A DNA stretch of 64,000 nucleotides, from NCBI GenBank assembly GCA_033782935.1, contig JAWQEG010000279.1, positions 2,070,001-2,134,000 on the forward strand, in the 5' to 3' direction. Made by a program: the position numbers and the translations under genes. The number at the start of each line of letters is the position of its first letter. Positions within the stretch are counted from its first letter, which is position 1. The notes under the pieces are model-generated. The model worked only from the letters and a program-made list of their open reading frames with translations, was not told the origin of the DNA and searched no databases. Below, one piece after another: positions 37,031 through 50,304 of the stretch. The stretch is from Petrolisthes cinctipes (Eukaryota > Arthropoda > Malacostraca > Decapoda > Porcellanidae).

Positions 37031-37776
37031 AAATTATCGAATTTTCGGGTGTTTAGGGCCAGAATTTGAGATATAAACGGGTACAGAAGATGCATGCACA
37101 TATCGACTTTTGGGCACCTAAAAGATCGATTTTCAGTATGTTTTTGGCCGGTATTTTGAAAGTACTCTAACACGGAGTAGGCATGTACAGATACCTTCTG
37201 GGACCTCTAAATATCGAATTTTCGGGTGTTTTGGGACTGAATTTGAGATATCGATTTTTTGGCACCTAAAATGTCGATTTTTAGCATGTTTTTAGCCTAT
37301 ATTTTGAAAATATTCTTCTAGCACTGTGTAGGCATGTACAGATTGCTTCTGGGACCCCAAAATATTGAATTTTCGGGTGTTTTGAGCCTGAATTTGAGAT
37401 ATAAACGGGTACAGAAGATACATTCACATATTGACTTTGGGCACCAAAAATATCGATTTTCAGCATGTTTTGGGCCTGAATTTTGAAAATACTCTAACAC
37501 AGAGTAGGCATGTACAGATCGCATCTGGGACCCCAAAATATCGAATTTTCGGGTGTTTTGAGCCTGAATTTGAGATATAAACGGGTACTGAAGATGCATG
37601 CACATATCGACTTTTGTGCACCTAAAAGATCGATTTTCAGTATGTTTTGAGCATGTATTTTGAAAATACTCTAACACGGGGTAGGCATGTACAGATCGCT
37701 TCTGGGACCCCTAAATATCGAATTTTCTGGTGTTTGGGGACTGAATTTGAGATATCGACTTTTTGGCACCTAAAAG
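37031..37776 (+). repeat. Mixed trimers with TTC duplication
   Basis: Ordinary satellite. It contains GGCCGGTATTTTGAAAGTAC, an A monomer with the TTC duplication near 37313, and a B that starts as haplotype II and ends as haplotype I (AGATCGCATC, then TTTTGAGCCTG and GTACTGAAG). Confidence 0.85.
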
Positions 37777-39249
37777 ATCGATTTTTAGCATGTTTTTAGC
37801 CTATTTTTTGAAAATATTCTAGCACTGTACAGATTGCTTTTGGGACCCCAAAATATTGAATTTTCGGGTGTTTTGAGCCTGAATTTGAGATATAAACGGG
37901 TACAGAAGATACATTCACATATTGACTTTGGGCACCAAAAATATCGATTTTCAGCATGTTTTGGGCCTGAATTTTGAAAATACTCTAACACGGAGTAGGC
38001 ATGTACAGATCGCTTCTGGGACCCCAAAATATCGAATTTTCGGGTGTTTTGAGCCTGAATTTGAGATATAAACGGGTACTGAAGATGCATGCACATATCG
38101 ACTTTTGTGCACCTAAAAGATCGATTTTCAGTATGTTTTGAGCATGTATTTTGAAAATACTCTAACACGGGGTAGGCATGTACAGATCGCTTCTGGGACC
38201 CCTAAATATCGAATTTTCGGGTGTTTGGGGACTGAATTTGAGATATCGACTTTTTGGCACCTAAAAGATCGATTTTTAGCATGTTTTTAGCCTATATTTT
38301 GAAAATATTCTAGCACTGTACAGATTGCTTATGGGACCCCAAAATATTGAATTTTCGGGTGTTTTGAGCCTGAATTTGAGATATAAACGTGTACAGAAGA
38401 TACATGCACATATTGACTTTGGGCATCTAAAATATCGATTTTCAGCATGTTTTGGGCCTGTATTTTGAAAATACTCTAACACTGAGTAGGCATGTACAGA
38501 TTGCTTCTGGGACCCCAAAATATTGAATTTTCGGTTGTTTTGAGCCTGAATTTGAGATATAAACGGGTACTGAAGATGCATGCACATCTCGACTTTTGTG
38601 CACCTAAAAGATCGATTTTCATTATGTTTTGAGCATGTATTTTGAAAATACTCTAACACGGAGTAGGCATGTACAGATCGCTTCTGGGACCCCTAAATAT
38701 CGAATTTTCGGGTGTTTTGGGACTGAATTTGAGATATCGACTTTTTGGCACCTAAAAGATCGATTTTTAGCATGTTTTTAGCCTATATTTTGAAAACATT
38801 CTAGCACTGTACAGATTGCTTCTGGGACCCCAAAATATTGAATTTTCGGGTGTTTTGAGCCTGAATTTGAGATATAAACGGGTACAGAAGATACATGCAC
38901 ATATTGACTTTGAGCACCAAAAATATCGATTTTCAGCATGTTTTGGGCCTGAATTTTGAAAATACTCTGACACGGAGTAGGCATGTACAGATCGCTTCTG
39001 GGGCCCCAAAATATCGAATTTTCGGGTGTTTAGGGCCAGAATTTGAGATATAAACGAGTACAGAAGATGCAAGCACATATCGACTTTTGGGCACCTAAAA
39101 CATCGATTTTGAGCATGTTTTTGGCCTGTAATTTGAAAGTACTCTAACACGGAGTAGGCATGTTCAGATACCTTCTGGGACCTCTAAATATCGAATTTTC
39201 GGGTGTTTTGGGACTGAATTTGAGATATCGATTTTTTGGCACCTAAAAT
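37777..39249 (+). repeat. Three consecutive 491-bp trimers
   Basis: A starts at 37777, 38268, 38759 and 39250 are spaced by exactly 491 bp. Each A reads CTAGCACTGTACAGATTGC, lacking 10 bp found in CACTGTGTAGGCATGTACAG. The deletion lies between two TGT trinucleotides. It occurs first near 26963 and at many sites from there on, but not in the first 26 kb that I checked, so it marks the right-hand part of the array. Confidence 0.9.
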
Positions 39250-39975
39250 GTCGATTTTTAGCATGTTTTTAGCCTGTATTTTGAAAATATTCTAGCACTG
39301 TGTAGGCATGTACAGATTGCTTCTGGGACCCCAAAATATTGAATTTTCGGGTGTTTTGAGCCTGAATTTGAGATATAAACGGGTACAGAAGATACATTCA
39401 CATATTGACTTTGGGCATCAAAAATATCGATTTTCAGCATGTTTTGGGCCTGAATTTTGAAAATACTCTAACAAGGAGTAGGCATGTACAGATCGCTTCT
39501 GGGACCCCAAAATATCGAATTTTCGGGTGTTTTGAGCCTGAATTTGAGATATAAACGGGTACTGAAGATGCATGCACATATCGACTTTTGTGCACCTAAA
39601 AGATCGATTTTCAGTATGTTTTGAGCATGTATTTTGAAAATACTCTAACACGGAGTAGGCATGTACAGATCGCTTCTGGGACCCCTAAATATCGAATTTT
39701 CGGGTGTTTTGGGACTGAATTTGAGATATCGACTTTTTGGCACTTAAAAGATCGATTTTTAGCATGTTTTTAGCCTATATTTTTAAAATATTCTAGCACT
39801 GTACAGATTGCTTCTGGGACCCCAAATTATTGAATTTTCGGGTGTTTTAAGCCTGAATTTGAGATATAAACGGGTACAGAAGATACATGCACATATTGAC
39901 TTTGGGCACCAAAAATATCGATTTTCAGCATGTTTTGGGCCTGAATTTTGAAAATACTCTAACACGGAGTAGGCA
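39000..39975 (+). repeat. 2,132-bp-spaced block, copy 1
   Basis: Shares with 41132-42107 the marks TAAAACATCGATTTTGAG, TTTGAAAGTA, GGCATGTTCAGATACC, TTTAGCCTGTATTTTG in an A monomer, ACATTCACATATTG, GGGCATCAAAAATATCG and ATATTTTTAAAATATTC. The two are separated by trimers of the 10,328-bp family (40065-41040). Confidence 0.84.
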
Positions 39976-40064
39976 TGTACAGATACCTTCTGGGACCTCT
40001 AAATATCGAATTTTCGGGTGTTTTGGGACTGAATTTGATATATCAATTTTTTGGCACCTAAAAT

Positions 40065-41040
40065 GTCGATTCTTAGCATGTTTTTAGCCTATATTTTGAA
40101 AATATTCTAGCACTGTGTAGGCATGTACAGATTGCTTCTGGGACCCCAAAATATTGAATTTTCGGGTGTTTTGAGCCTGAATTTGAGATATAAACTGGTA
40201 CAGAAGATACATGCACATATTGACTTTGGGCACCAAAAATATCGATTTTCAGCATGTTTTGGTCCTGAATTTTGAAAATACTCTAACACGGAGTAGGCAT
40301 GTACAGATCGCTTCTGGGACCCCAAATTATCGAATTTTCGGGTGTTTAGGGCCAGAATTTGAGATATAAACGGGTACAGAAGATGAATGCACATATCGAC
40401 TTTTGGGCACCTAAAAGATCGATTTTCAGTATGTTTTTGGCCTGTATTTTGAAAATACTCTAACACGGAGTAGGCATGTACAGATACCTTCTGGGACCTC
40501 TAAATATCGAATTTTCGGGTGTTTTGGGACTGAATTTGATATATCAATTTTTTGGCACCTAAAATGTCGATTCTTAGCATGTTTTTAGCCTATATTTTGA
40601 AAATATTCTAGCACTGTGTAGGCATGTACAGATTGCTTCTGAGACCCCAAAATATTGAATTTTCGGGTGTTTTGAGCCTGAATTTGAGATATAAACGGGT
40701 ACAGAAGATACATGCACATATTGACTTTGGGCATCTAAAATATCGATTTTCAGCATGTTTTGGGCCTGAATTTTAAAAATACTCTAACACGGAGTAGGCA
40801 TGTACAGATCGCTTCTGGGACCCAAAAATATCGAATTTTCTGGTATTTAGGGCCAGAATTTGAGATATAAACGGGTACAGAAGATGCATGCACATATCGA
40901 CTTTTGGGCACCTAAAAGATCGATTTTCAGTATGTTTTTGGCCGGTATTTTGAAAGTACTCTAACACGGAGTAGGCATGTACAGATACCTTCTGGGACCT
41001 CTAAATATCGAATTTTCGGGTGTTTTGGGACTGAATTTGA
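40065..41040 (+). repeat. Distant copy of 29737-30760
   Basis: Carries the same rare marks as the block 10,328 bp upstream. One difference is GGTATTTAGGG near 40851 where the upstream copy has GGTGTTTAGGG. It sits inside the 2,132-bp repeat pair, so it was placed there by exchange or conversion between distant parts of the array. Confidence 0.83.
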
Positions 41041-41131
41041 GATATCGACTTTTTGGTACCTAAAAGATAGATTTTTAGCATGTTTTTAGCCTATATTATG
41101 AAAACATTCTAGCACTGTACAGATTGCTTTT

Positions 41132-42107
41132 GGGACCCCAAAATATCGAATTTTCGGGTGTTTAGGGCCAGAATTTGAGATATAAACGGGTACAGAAGAT
41201 GCATGCACATATCGACTTTTGGGCACCTAAAACATCGATTTTGAGCATGTTTTTGGCCTGTATTTTGAAAGTATTCTAACACGGAGTAGGCATGTTCAGA
41301 TACCTTCTGGGACCTCTAAATATCGAATTTTCGGGTGTTTTGGGACTGAATTTGAGATATCGATTTTTTGGCACCTAAAATGTCGATTTTTAGCATGTTT
41401 TTAGCCTGTATTTTGAAAATATTCTAGCACTGTGTAGGCATGTACAGATTGCTTCTGGGACCCCAAAATATTGAATTTTCGGGTGTTTTGAGCCTGAATT
41501 TGAGATATAAACGGGTACAGAAGATACATTCACATATTGACTTTGGGCATCAAAAATATCGATTTTCAGCATGTTTTGGGCCTGAATTTTGAAAATACTC
41601 TAACACTGAGTAGGCATGTACAGATCGCTTCTGGGACCCCAAAATATCGAATTTTCGGGTGTTTTGAGACTGAATTTGAGAAATAAACGGGTACTGAAGA
41701 TGCATGCACATATCGACTTTTGTGCACCTAAAAGATCGATTTTCAGTATGTTTTGAGCATGTACTTTGAAAATACTCTAACACGGAGTAGGCATGTACAG
41801 ATCGCTTCTGGGACCCCTAAATATCGAATTTTCGGGTGTTTGGGGACTGAATTTGAGATATCGACTTTTTGGCACCTAAAAGATCGATTTTTAGCATGTT
41901 TTTAGCCTATATTTTTAAAATATTCTAGCACTGTACAGATTGCTTCTGGGACCGCAAATTATTGAATTTTCGGGTGTTTTGAGACTGAATTTGAGATATA
42001 AACGGGTACAGAAGATACATGCACATATTGACTTTGGGCACCAAAAATATCGATTTTCAGCATGTTTTGGGCCTGAATTTTGAAAATACTCTAACACGGA
42101 GTAGGCA
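41132..42107 (+). repeat. 2,132-bp-spaced block, copy 2
   Basis: Second copy of 39000-39975. Differences seen include TTTGAAAGTATTC (TTTGAAAGTACTC in copy 1), GAGAAATAAACGG (GAGATATAAACGG), GTACTTTGAAAATAC (GTATTTTGAAAATAC) and GGGACCGCAAATTATTG (GGGACCCCAAATTATTG). Confidence 0.84.
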
Positions 42108-42363
42108 TGTACAGATCGCTTCTGGGACCCCAAAATATCGAATTTTCGGGTGTTTAGGGCCAGAATTTGAGATATAAACGGGTACAGAAGATGCATGCAC
42201 ATATCGACTTTTGGGCACCTAAAACATCGATTTTCAGCATGTTTTTGGCCTGTATTTTGAAAATACTCTAACACGGAGTAGGCATGTACAGATACCTTCT
42301 GGGACCTCTAAATATCGAATTTTCGGGTGTTTTGGGACTGAATTTGAGATATCGATTTTTTGG

Positions 42364-42425
42364 CACCTAAAATGTCGATTTTTAGCATTTTTTAGTATGT
42401 TTTTGAGCATGTATTTTGAAAATAC
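42364..42425 (+). other. Non-homologous A-to-C fusion scar
   Basis: The sequence enters an A monomer (TGTCGATTTTTAGCAT) and then reads TTTTTAGTATGTTTTTGAGC, continuing as a C monomer (GAGCATG, ACCCCTAAAT). The start-of-monomer motif is present twice in imperfect form within about 20 bp, so the joint is out of register by roughly 11 bp, unlike the clean in-register exchanges elsewhere. This C also has two unusual changes, GGGTATTTTGTTACTG. Confidence 0.85.
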
Positions 42426-45400
42426 TCTAACACGGAGTAGGCATGCACAGATTGCTTCTGGGACCCCTAAATATCGAATTTTCGGGTATTTTGTTACTGA
42501 ATTTGAGATATCGACTTTTTGGCACCTAAAAGATCGATTTTTAGCATGTTTTTAGCCTATATTTTGAAAATATTCTAGCACTGTGTAGGCATGTACAGAT
42601 TGCTTCTGGGACCCCAAAATATTGAATTTTCGGGTGTTTTGAGCCTGAATTTGAGATATAAACGGGTACAGAAGATACATGCACATATTGACTTTGGGCA
42701 CCAAAAATATCGATTTTCAGCATGTTTTGGGCCTGAAATTTGAAAATACTCTAACACGGAGTAGGCATGTACAGATCGCTTCTGGGACCCCAAAATATCG
42801 AATTTTCGGGTGTTTAGGGCCAGAATTTGAGATATAAACGGGTACAGAAGATGAATGCACATATCGACTTTTGGGCACCTAAAAGATCGATTTTCAGTAT
42901 GTTTTAGGCCTGTATTTTGAAAATACTCTAACACGGAGTAGGCATGTACAGATACCTTCTGGGACCTCTAAATATCGAATTTTCGGGTGTTTTGTGACTG
43001 AATTTGAGATATCGATTTTTTGGCACCTAAAATGTCGATTTTTAGCATGTTTTTAGCCTATATTTTGAAAATATTCTAGCACTGTGTAGGCATGTACAGA
43101 TTGCTTCTGGGACCCCAAAATATTGAATTTTCGGGTGTTTTGAGCCTGAATTTGAGATATAAACGGGTACAGAAGATACATGCACATATTGACTTTGGGC
43201 ATCTAAAATATCGATTTTCAGCATGTTTTGGGCCTGTATTTTGAAAATACTCTAACACTGAGTAGGCATGTACAGATTGCTTCTGGGACCCCAAAATATT
43301 GAATTTTCGGGTGTTTTGAGCCTGAATTTGAGATATAAACGGGTACTGAAGATGCATGCACATATCGACTTTTGTGCACCTAAAAGATCGATTTTCAGTA
43401 TGTTTTGAGCATGTATTTTGAAAATACTCTAACACGGAGTAGGCATGTACAGATCGCTTCTGGGACCCCTAAATATCGAATTTTCGGGTGTTTTGGGACT
43501 GAATTTGAGATATCGACTTTTTGGCACCTAAAAGATCGATTTTTAGCATGTTTTTAGCCTATATTTTGAAAATATTCTAGCACTGTACAGATTGCTTCTG
43601 GGACCCCAAAATATTGAATTTTCGGGTGTTTTGAGCCTGAAATTGAGATATAAACGGGTACAGAAGATACATGCATATATTGACTTTGGGCATCTAAAAT
43701 ATCGATTTTCAGCATGTTTTGGGCCTGTATTTTGAAAATACTCTAACACGGACTAGGCATGTACAGATCTCTTCTGGGACCCCTAAATATCGAATTTTCG
43801 GGTGTTTTGGGACTGAATTTGAGATATCGACTTTTTGGCACCTAAAAGATAGATTTTTAGCATGTTTTTAGCCTATATTTTGAAAACATTCTAGCACTGT
43901 ACAGATTGCTTCTGGGACCTCAAAATATTGATTTTTCGGGTGTTTTGAGCCTGAATTTGAGACATAAACGGGTACAGAAGATACATGCACATATTGACTT
44001 TGAGCACCAAAAATATCGATTTTCAGCATGTTTTGGGCCTGAATTTTGAAAATACTCTAACACGGAGTAGGCATGTACAGATCGCTTCTGGGACCCCAAA
44101 ACATCGAATTTTCGGGTGTTTAGGGCCAGAATTTGAGATATAAACGGGTACAGAAGATGCATGCACATATCGACTTTTGGGCACCTAAAACATCGATTTT
44201 GAGCATGTTTTTAGCCTGTATTTTGAAAGTACTCTAACACGGAGTAGGCATGTTCAGATACCTTCTGGGACCTCTAAATATCGAATTTTCGGGTGTTTTG
44301 GGACTGAATTTGAGATATCGATTTTTTGGCACCTAAAATGTCGATTTTTATGCATGTTTTTAGCCTATATTTTGAAAATATTCTAGCACTGTGTAGGCAT
44401 GTACAGATTGCTTCTGGGACCCCAAAATATTGAATTTTCGGGTGTTTTGAGCCTGAATTAGAGATATAAACGGGTAGAGAAGATACATGAACATATTGAC
44501 TTTGGGCATCTAAAATATCGATTTTCAGCATGTTTTGGGCCTGTATTTTGAAAATACTCTAAAACTGAGTAGGCATGTACAGATTGCTTCTGGGACCCCA
44601 AAATATTGAATTTTCGGGTGTTTTGAGCCTGAATTTGAGATATAAACGGGTACTGAAGATGCATGCACATATCGACTTTTGTGCACCTAAAAGATCGATT
44701 TTCAGTATGTTTTGAGCATGTATTTTGAAAATACTCTAACAGGGGGTAGGCATTTACAGATCGCTTCTGGGACCCCTAAATATCGAATTTTCGGGTGTTT
44801 TGGGACTGAATTTGAGATATCGACTTTTTGGCACCTAAAAGATCGATTTTTAACATGTTTTTAGCCTATATTTTGAAAATATTCTAGCACTGTGTAGGCA
44901 TGTACAGATTGCTTCTGGGACCCCAAAATATTGAATTTTCGGGTGTTTTGAGCCTGAATTTGAGATATAAACGGGTACTGAAGATGCATGCACATATCGA
45001 CTTTTGTGCACCTAAAAGATCGATTTTCAGTATGTTTTGAGCATGTATTTTGAAAATACTCTAACACGGAGTAGGCATGTACAGATCGCTTCTGGGACCC
45101 CTAAATATCGAATTTTCGGGTGTTTGGGGACTGAATTTGAGATATCGACTTTTTGGCACCTAAAAGATCGATTTTTAGCATGTTTTTAGTCTATATTTTG
45201 AAAATATTCTAGCACTGTACAGATTGCTTCTGGGACCCCAAAATATTGAATTTTTGGGTGTTTTGAGCCTGAATTTGAGATATAAACGGGTACAGAAGAT
45301 ACATGCACATATTGACATTGGGCACCAAAAATATCGATTTTCAGCATGTTTTGGGCCTGTATTTTGAAAATACTCTAACACTGAGTAGGCATGTACAGAT

Positions 45401-46148
45401 TGCTTCTGGGACCCCAAAATATTGAATTTTCGGGTGTTTTGAGCCTGAATTTGAGATATAAACGGGTACTGAAGATGCATGCACATATCGACTTTTGTGC
45501 ACCTAAAAGATCGATTTTCAGTATGTTTTGAGCATGTATTTTGAAAATACTCTAACACGGAGTAGGCATGTACAGATCGCTTCTGGGACCCCTAAATATC
45601 GAATTTTCGGGTGTTTTGGGACTGAATTTGAGATATCGACTTTTTGGCACCTAAATGATCGATTTTTAGCATGTTTTTAGTCTATATTTTGAAAATATTC
45701 TAGCACTGTACAGATTGCTTCTGGGACCCCAAAATATTGAATTTTCGGTTGTTTTGAGCCTGAATTTGAGATATAAACGGGTATAGAAGATACATGCACA
45801 TATTGACTTTGGGCACCAAAAATATCGATTTTCAGCATGTTTTGGGCCTGAATTTTGAAAATACTCTAACACAGAGTAGGCATGTACAGATCACTTCTGG
45901 GACCCCAAAATATCGAATTTTCGGGTGTTTAGGGCCAGAATTTGAGATATAAACGGGTACAGAAGATGCATGCACATATCGACTTTTGGGCACCTGAAAG
46001 ATCGATTTTCAGTATGTTTTTGGCCTGTATTTTGAAAATACTCTAACACGGAGTAGGCATGTACAGATACCTTCTGGGACCTCTAAATATCGAATTTTCG
46101 GGTGTTTTGGGACTGAATTTGAGATATCGATTTATTGGCACCTAAAAT
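42426..46148 (+). repeat. Mixed trimers, haplotypes I and II, several 10-bp-deleted A monomers
   Basis: Ordinary satellite throughout. A starts at 42533 (A-II type) and 43034 (A-I) form a 1,002-bp hexamer. A monomers near 43535, 43852, 45167 and 45658 have the 10-bp deletion; two read TTTTTAGTCTATATTTTG. A 1-bp insertion at TTTTTATGCATG lies near 44350, and AGGGGGTAGGCATTTACAG is a local variant near 44742. Confidence 0.85.
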
Positions 46149-47651
46149 GTCGATTTTTAGCATGTTTTTAGCCTATATTTTGAAAATATTCTAGCACTGT
46201 GTAGGCATGTACAGATTGCTTCTGGGACCCCAAAATATTGAATTTTCGGGTGTTTTGAGCCTGAATTTGAGATATAAACGGGTACAGAAGATACATGCAC
46301 ATATTGACTTTGGGCATCTAAAATATCGATTTTTAGCATGTTTTGGGCCTGTATTTTGAAAATACTCTAACACTGAGTAGGCATGTACAGATTGCTTCTG
46401 GGACCCCAAAATATTGAATTTTCGGGTGTTTTGAGCCTGAATTTGAGATATAAACGGGTACTGAAGATGCATGCACATATCGACTTTTGTGCACCTAAAA
46501 GATCGATTTTCAGTATGTTTTGAGCATGTATTTTGAAAATACTCTAACAAGGAGTAGGCATGTACAGATCGCTTCTGGGACCCCAAAATATCGAATTTTC
46601 GGGTGTTTTGGGACTGAATTTGAGATATTGACTTTTTGGCACCTAAAAGATCGATTTTTAGCATGTTTTTAGCCTATATTTTGAAAATATTCTAGCAATG
46701 AGTAGGCATGTACAGATTGCTTCTGGGACCCCAAAATATTGAATTTTCGGGTGTTTTGAGCATGAATTTGAGATATAAACGGGTACAGAAGATACATGCA
46801 CATATTGACTTTGGGCACCAAAAATATCGATTTTCAGCATGTTTTGGGCCTGAATTTTGAAAATACTCTAACACTGAGTAGGCATGTACAGATTACTTCT
46901 GGGACCCCAAAATATTGAATTTTCGGGTGTTTTGAGCCACAATTTGAGATATAAACGGGTACTGAAGATGCATGCACATATCGACTTTTGTGCACCTAAA
47001 ACATCGATTTTCAGTATGTTTTGAGCATGTATTTTGAAAATACTCTAACACGGAGTAGGCATGTACAGATCGCTTCTGGGACCCCTAAATATCGAATTTT
47101 CGGGTGTTTTGGGACTGAATTTGAGATATCGACTTTTTGGCACCTAAAAGATCGATTTTTAGCATGTTTTTAGCCTATATTTTGAAAATATTCTAGCACT
47201 GAGTAGGCATGTACAGATTGCTGTTGGGACCCCAAAATATTGAATTTTCGGGTGTTTTGAGCATGAATTTGAGATATAAACGGGTACTGAAGATACATGC
47301 ACATATTGACTTTGGGCACTAAAAATATCTATTTTCAGCATGTTTTGGGCCTGAATTTTGAAAATACTCTAACACGGAGTAGGCATGTACAGATCGCTTC
47401 TGGGACCCCAAAATATCGAATTTTCGGGTGTTTAGGGCCAGAATTTGAGATATAAACGGGTACAGAAGATGAATGCACATATCGACTTTTGGGCACCTAA
47501 AAGATCGATTTTCAGTATGTTTTTGGCCTGTATTTTGAAAATACTCTAACACGGAGTAGGCATGTACAGATACCTTCTGGGACCTCTAAATATCGAATTT
47601 TCGGGTGTTATGGGACTGAATTTGAGATATCGATTTTTTGGCACCTAAAAT
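46149..47651 (+). repeat. Trimers with the AGCAATGAG variant
   Basis: Contains an A-II monomer from 46650 reading CTAGCAATGAGTAGG and TTTTGAGCATGAATTTG, a variant confined to about 46.6-52 kb and 62.6-64 kb. The A at 46650 matches 50305 at an offset of 3,655 bp. AGATTGCTGTTGGGACC near 47216 recurs near 51876. Confidence 0.84.
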
Positions 47652-48477
47652 GTCGATTTTTAGCATGTTTTTAGCCTATATTTTGAAAATATTCTAGCAC
47701 TGTGTAGGCATGTACAGATTGCATCTGGGACCCCAAAATATTGAATTTTCGGGTGTTTTGAGCCTGAATTTGAGATATAAACGGGTACAGAAGATACATG
47801 CACATATTGACTTTGGGCATCTAAAATATCGATTTTCACCATGTTTTGGGCTTGTATTTTGAAAATACTCTAACACTGAGTAGGCATGTACAGATTGCTT
47901 CTGGGACCCCAAAATATCGAATTTTCGGGTGTTTTGAGCCTGAATTTGAGATATAAACGGGTACTGAAGATGCATGCACATATCGACTTTTGTGCACCTA
48001 AAAGATCGATTTTCAGTATGTTTTGAGCATGTATTTTGAAAATACTCTAACACGGAGTAGGCATGTACAGATCGCTTCTGGGACCCCTAAATATCGATTT
48101 TTCGGGTGTTTTGGGACTGAATTTGAGATATCGACTTTTTGGCACCTAAAAGATCGATTTTTAGCATGTTTTTAGCCTATATTTTGAAAATATTCTAGCA
48201 ATGAGTAGGCATGTACAGATTGCTTCTGGGACCCCAAAATATTGAATTTTCGGGTGTTTTGAGCCTGAATTTGAGATATAAACGGGCACAGAAGATGAAT
48301 GCACATATCGACTTTTGGGCACCTAAAAGATCGATTTTCAGTATGTTTTTGGCCTGTATTTTGAAAATACTCTAACACGGAGTAGGCATGTACAGATACC
48401 TTCTGGGACCTCTAAATATCGAATTTTCGGGTGTTATGGGACTGAATTTGAGATATCGATTTTTTGGCACCTAAAAT
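47652..48477 (+). repeat. 826-bp pentamer, copy 1
   Basis: Five monomers of 176, 177, 148, 177 and 148 bp (A-I, B-I, C-I, A/B hybrid, C-II). Shared marks are AGATTGCATCTGGG, TTTTCACCATGTTTTGGGC, GGGCTTGTATTTTG, AAATATCGATTTTTCGGG and TGTTATGGGACTG. Confidence 0.92.
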
Positions 48478-49303
48478 GTCGATTTTTAGCATGTTTTTAG
48501 CCTATATTTTGAAAATATTCTAGCACTGTGTAGGCATGTACAGATTGCATCTGGGACCCCAAAATATTGAATTTTCGGGTGTTTTGAGCCTGAATTTGAG
48601 ATATAAACGGGTACAGAAGATACATGCACATATTGACTTTGGGCATCTAAAATATCGATTTTCACCATGTTTTGGGCTTGTATTTTGAAAATACTCTAAC
48701 ACTGAGTAGGCATGTACAGATTGCTTCTGGGACCCCAAAATATCGAATTTTCGGGTGTTTTGAGCCTGAATTTGAGATATAAACGGGTACTGAAGATGCA
48801 TGCACATATCGACTTTTGTGCACCTAAAAGATCGATTTTCAGTATGTTTTGAGCATGTATTTTGAAAATACTCTAACACGGAGTAGGCATGTACAGATCG
48901 CTTCTGGGACCCCTAAATATCGATTTTTCGGGTGTTTTGGGACTGAATTTGAGATATCGACTTTTTGGCACCTAAAAGATCGATTTTTAGCATGTTTTTA
49001 GCCTATATTTTGAAAATATTCTAGCAATGAGTAGGCATGTACAGATTGCTTCTGGGACCCCAAAATATTGAATTTTCGGGTGTTTTGAGCCTGAATTTGA
49101 GATATAAACGGGTACAGAAGATGAATGCACATATCGACTTTTGGGCACCTAAAAGATCGATTTTCAGTATGTTTTTGGCCTGTATTTTGAAAATACTCTA
49201 ACACGGAGTAGGCATGTACAGATACCTTCTGGGACCTCTAAATATCGAATTTTCGGGTGTTATGGGACTGAATTTGAGATATCGATTTTTTGGCACCTAA
49301 AAT
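48478..49303 (+). repeat. 826-bp pentamer, copy 2
   Basis: Near-identical to copy 1. The one difference I see is AAACGGGTACAG near 49107 where copy 1 has AAACGGGCACAG near 48281. The step is exactly 826 bp. Confidence 0.92.
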
Positions 49304-49520
49304 GTCGATTTTTAGCATGTTTTTAGCCTATATTTTGAAAATATTCTAGCACTGTGTAGGCATGTACAGATTGCATCTGGGACCCCAAAATATTGAATTT
49401 TCGGGTGTTTTGAGCCTGAATTTGAGATATAAACGGGTACAGAAGATACATGCACATATTGGCTTTGGGCATCTAAAATATCGATTTTCAGCATGTTTTG
49501 GGCTTGTATTTTGAAAATAC
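49304..49520 (+). repeat. 826-bp pentamer, copy 3 (partial)
   Basis: Starts like copies 1 and 2 (AGATTGCATCTGGG) but has TATTGGCTTTGGGC, TTTTCAGCATG rather than TTTTCACCATG and then GGGACCCAAAAATATTG, after which it leaves the family. Confidence 0.86.
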
Positions 49521-50304
49521 TCTAACACTGAGTAGGCATGTACAGATTGCTTCTGGGACCCAAAAATATTGAATTTTCGGGTGTTTTGAGCCTGAATTTG
49601 AGATATAAACGGGTACAGAAGATACATGCACATATTGACTTTGGGCACCTGAAAGATCGATTTTCAGTATGTTTTTGGCCTTTATTTTGAAAATACTCTA
49701 ACACGGAGTAGGCATGTACAGATACCTTCTGGGACCTCTAAATATCGAATTTTCGGGTGTTTTGGGACTGAATTTGAGATATCGATTTATTGGCACCTAA
49801 AATGTCGATTTTTAGCATGTTTTTAGCCTATATTTTGAAAATATTCTAGCACTGTGTAGGCATGTACAGATTGCTTCTGGGACCCCAAAATATTGAATTT
49901 TCGGGTGGTTTGAGCCTGAATTTGAGATATAAACGGGTACAGAAGATACATGCACATATTGACTTTGGGCATCTAAAATATCGATTTTTAGCATGTTTTG
50001 GGCCTGTATTTTGAAAATACTCTAACACTGAGTAGGCATGTACAGATTGCTTCTGGGACCCCAAAATATTGAATTTTCGGGTGTTTTGAGCCTGAATTTG
50101 AGATATAAACGGGTACTGAAGATGCATGCACATATCGACTTTTGTGCACCTAAAAGATCGATTTTCAGTATGTTTTGAGCATGTATTTTGAAAATACTCT
50201 AACAAGGAGTAGGCATGTACAGATCGCTTCTGGGACCCCTAAATATCGAATTTTCGGGTGTTTTGGGACTGAATTTGAGATATCGACTTTTTGGCACCTA
50301 AAAG
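49521..50304 (+). repeat. Trimers linking to the 3,655-bp offset family
   Basis: Shares GATTTATTGGCACC, GGCACCTGAAAGATCG and ATCGATTTTTAGCATGTTTT in a B monomer with 45990-46650 at about 3,655 bp. Ordinary satellite otherwise. Confidence 0.83.
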
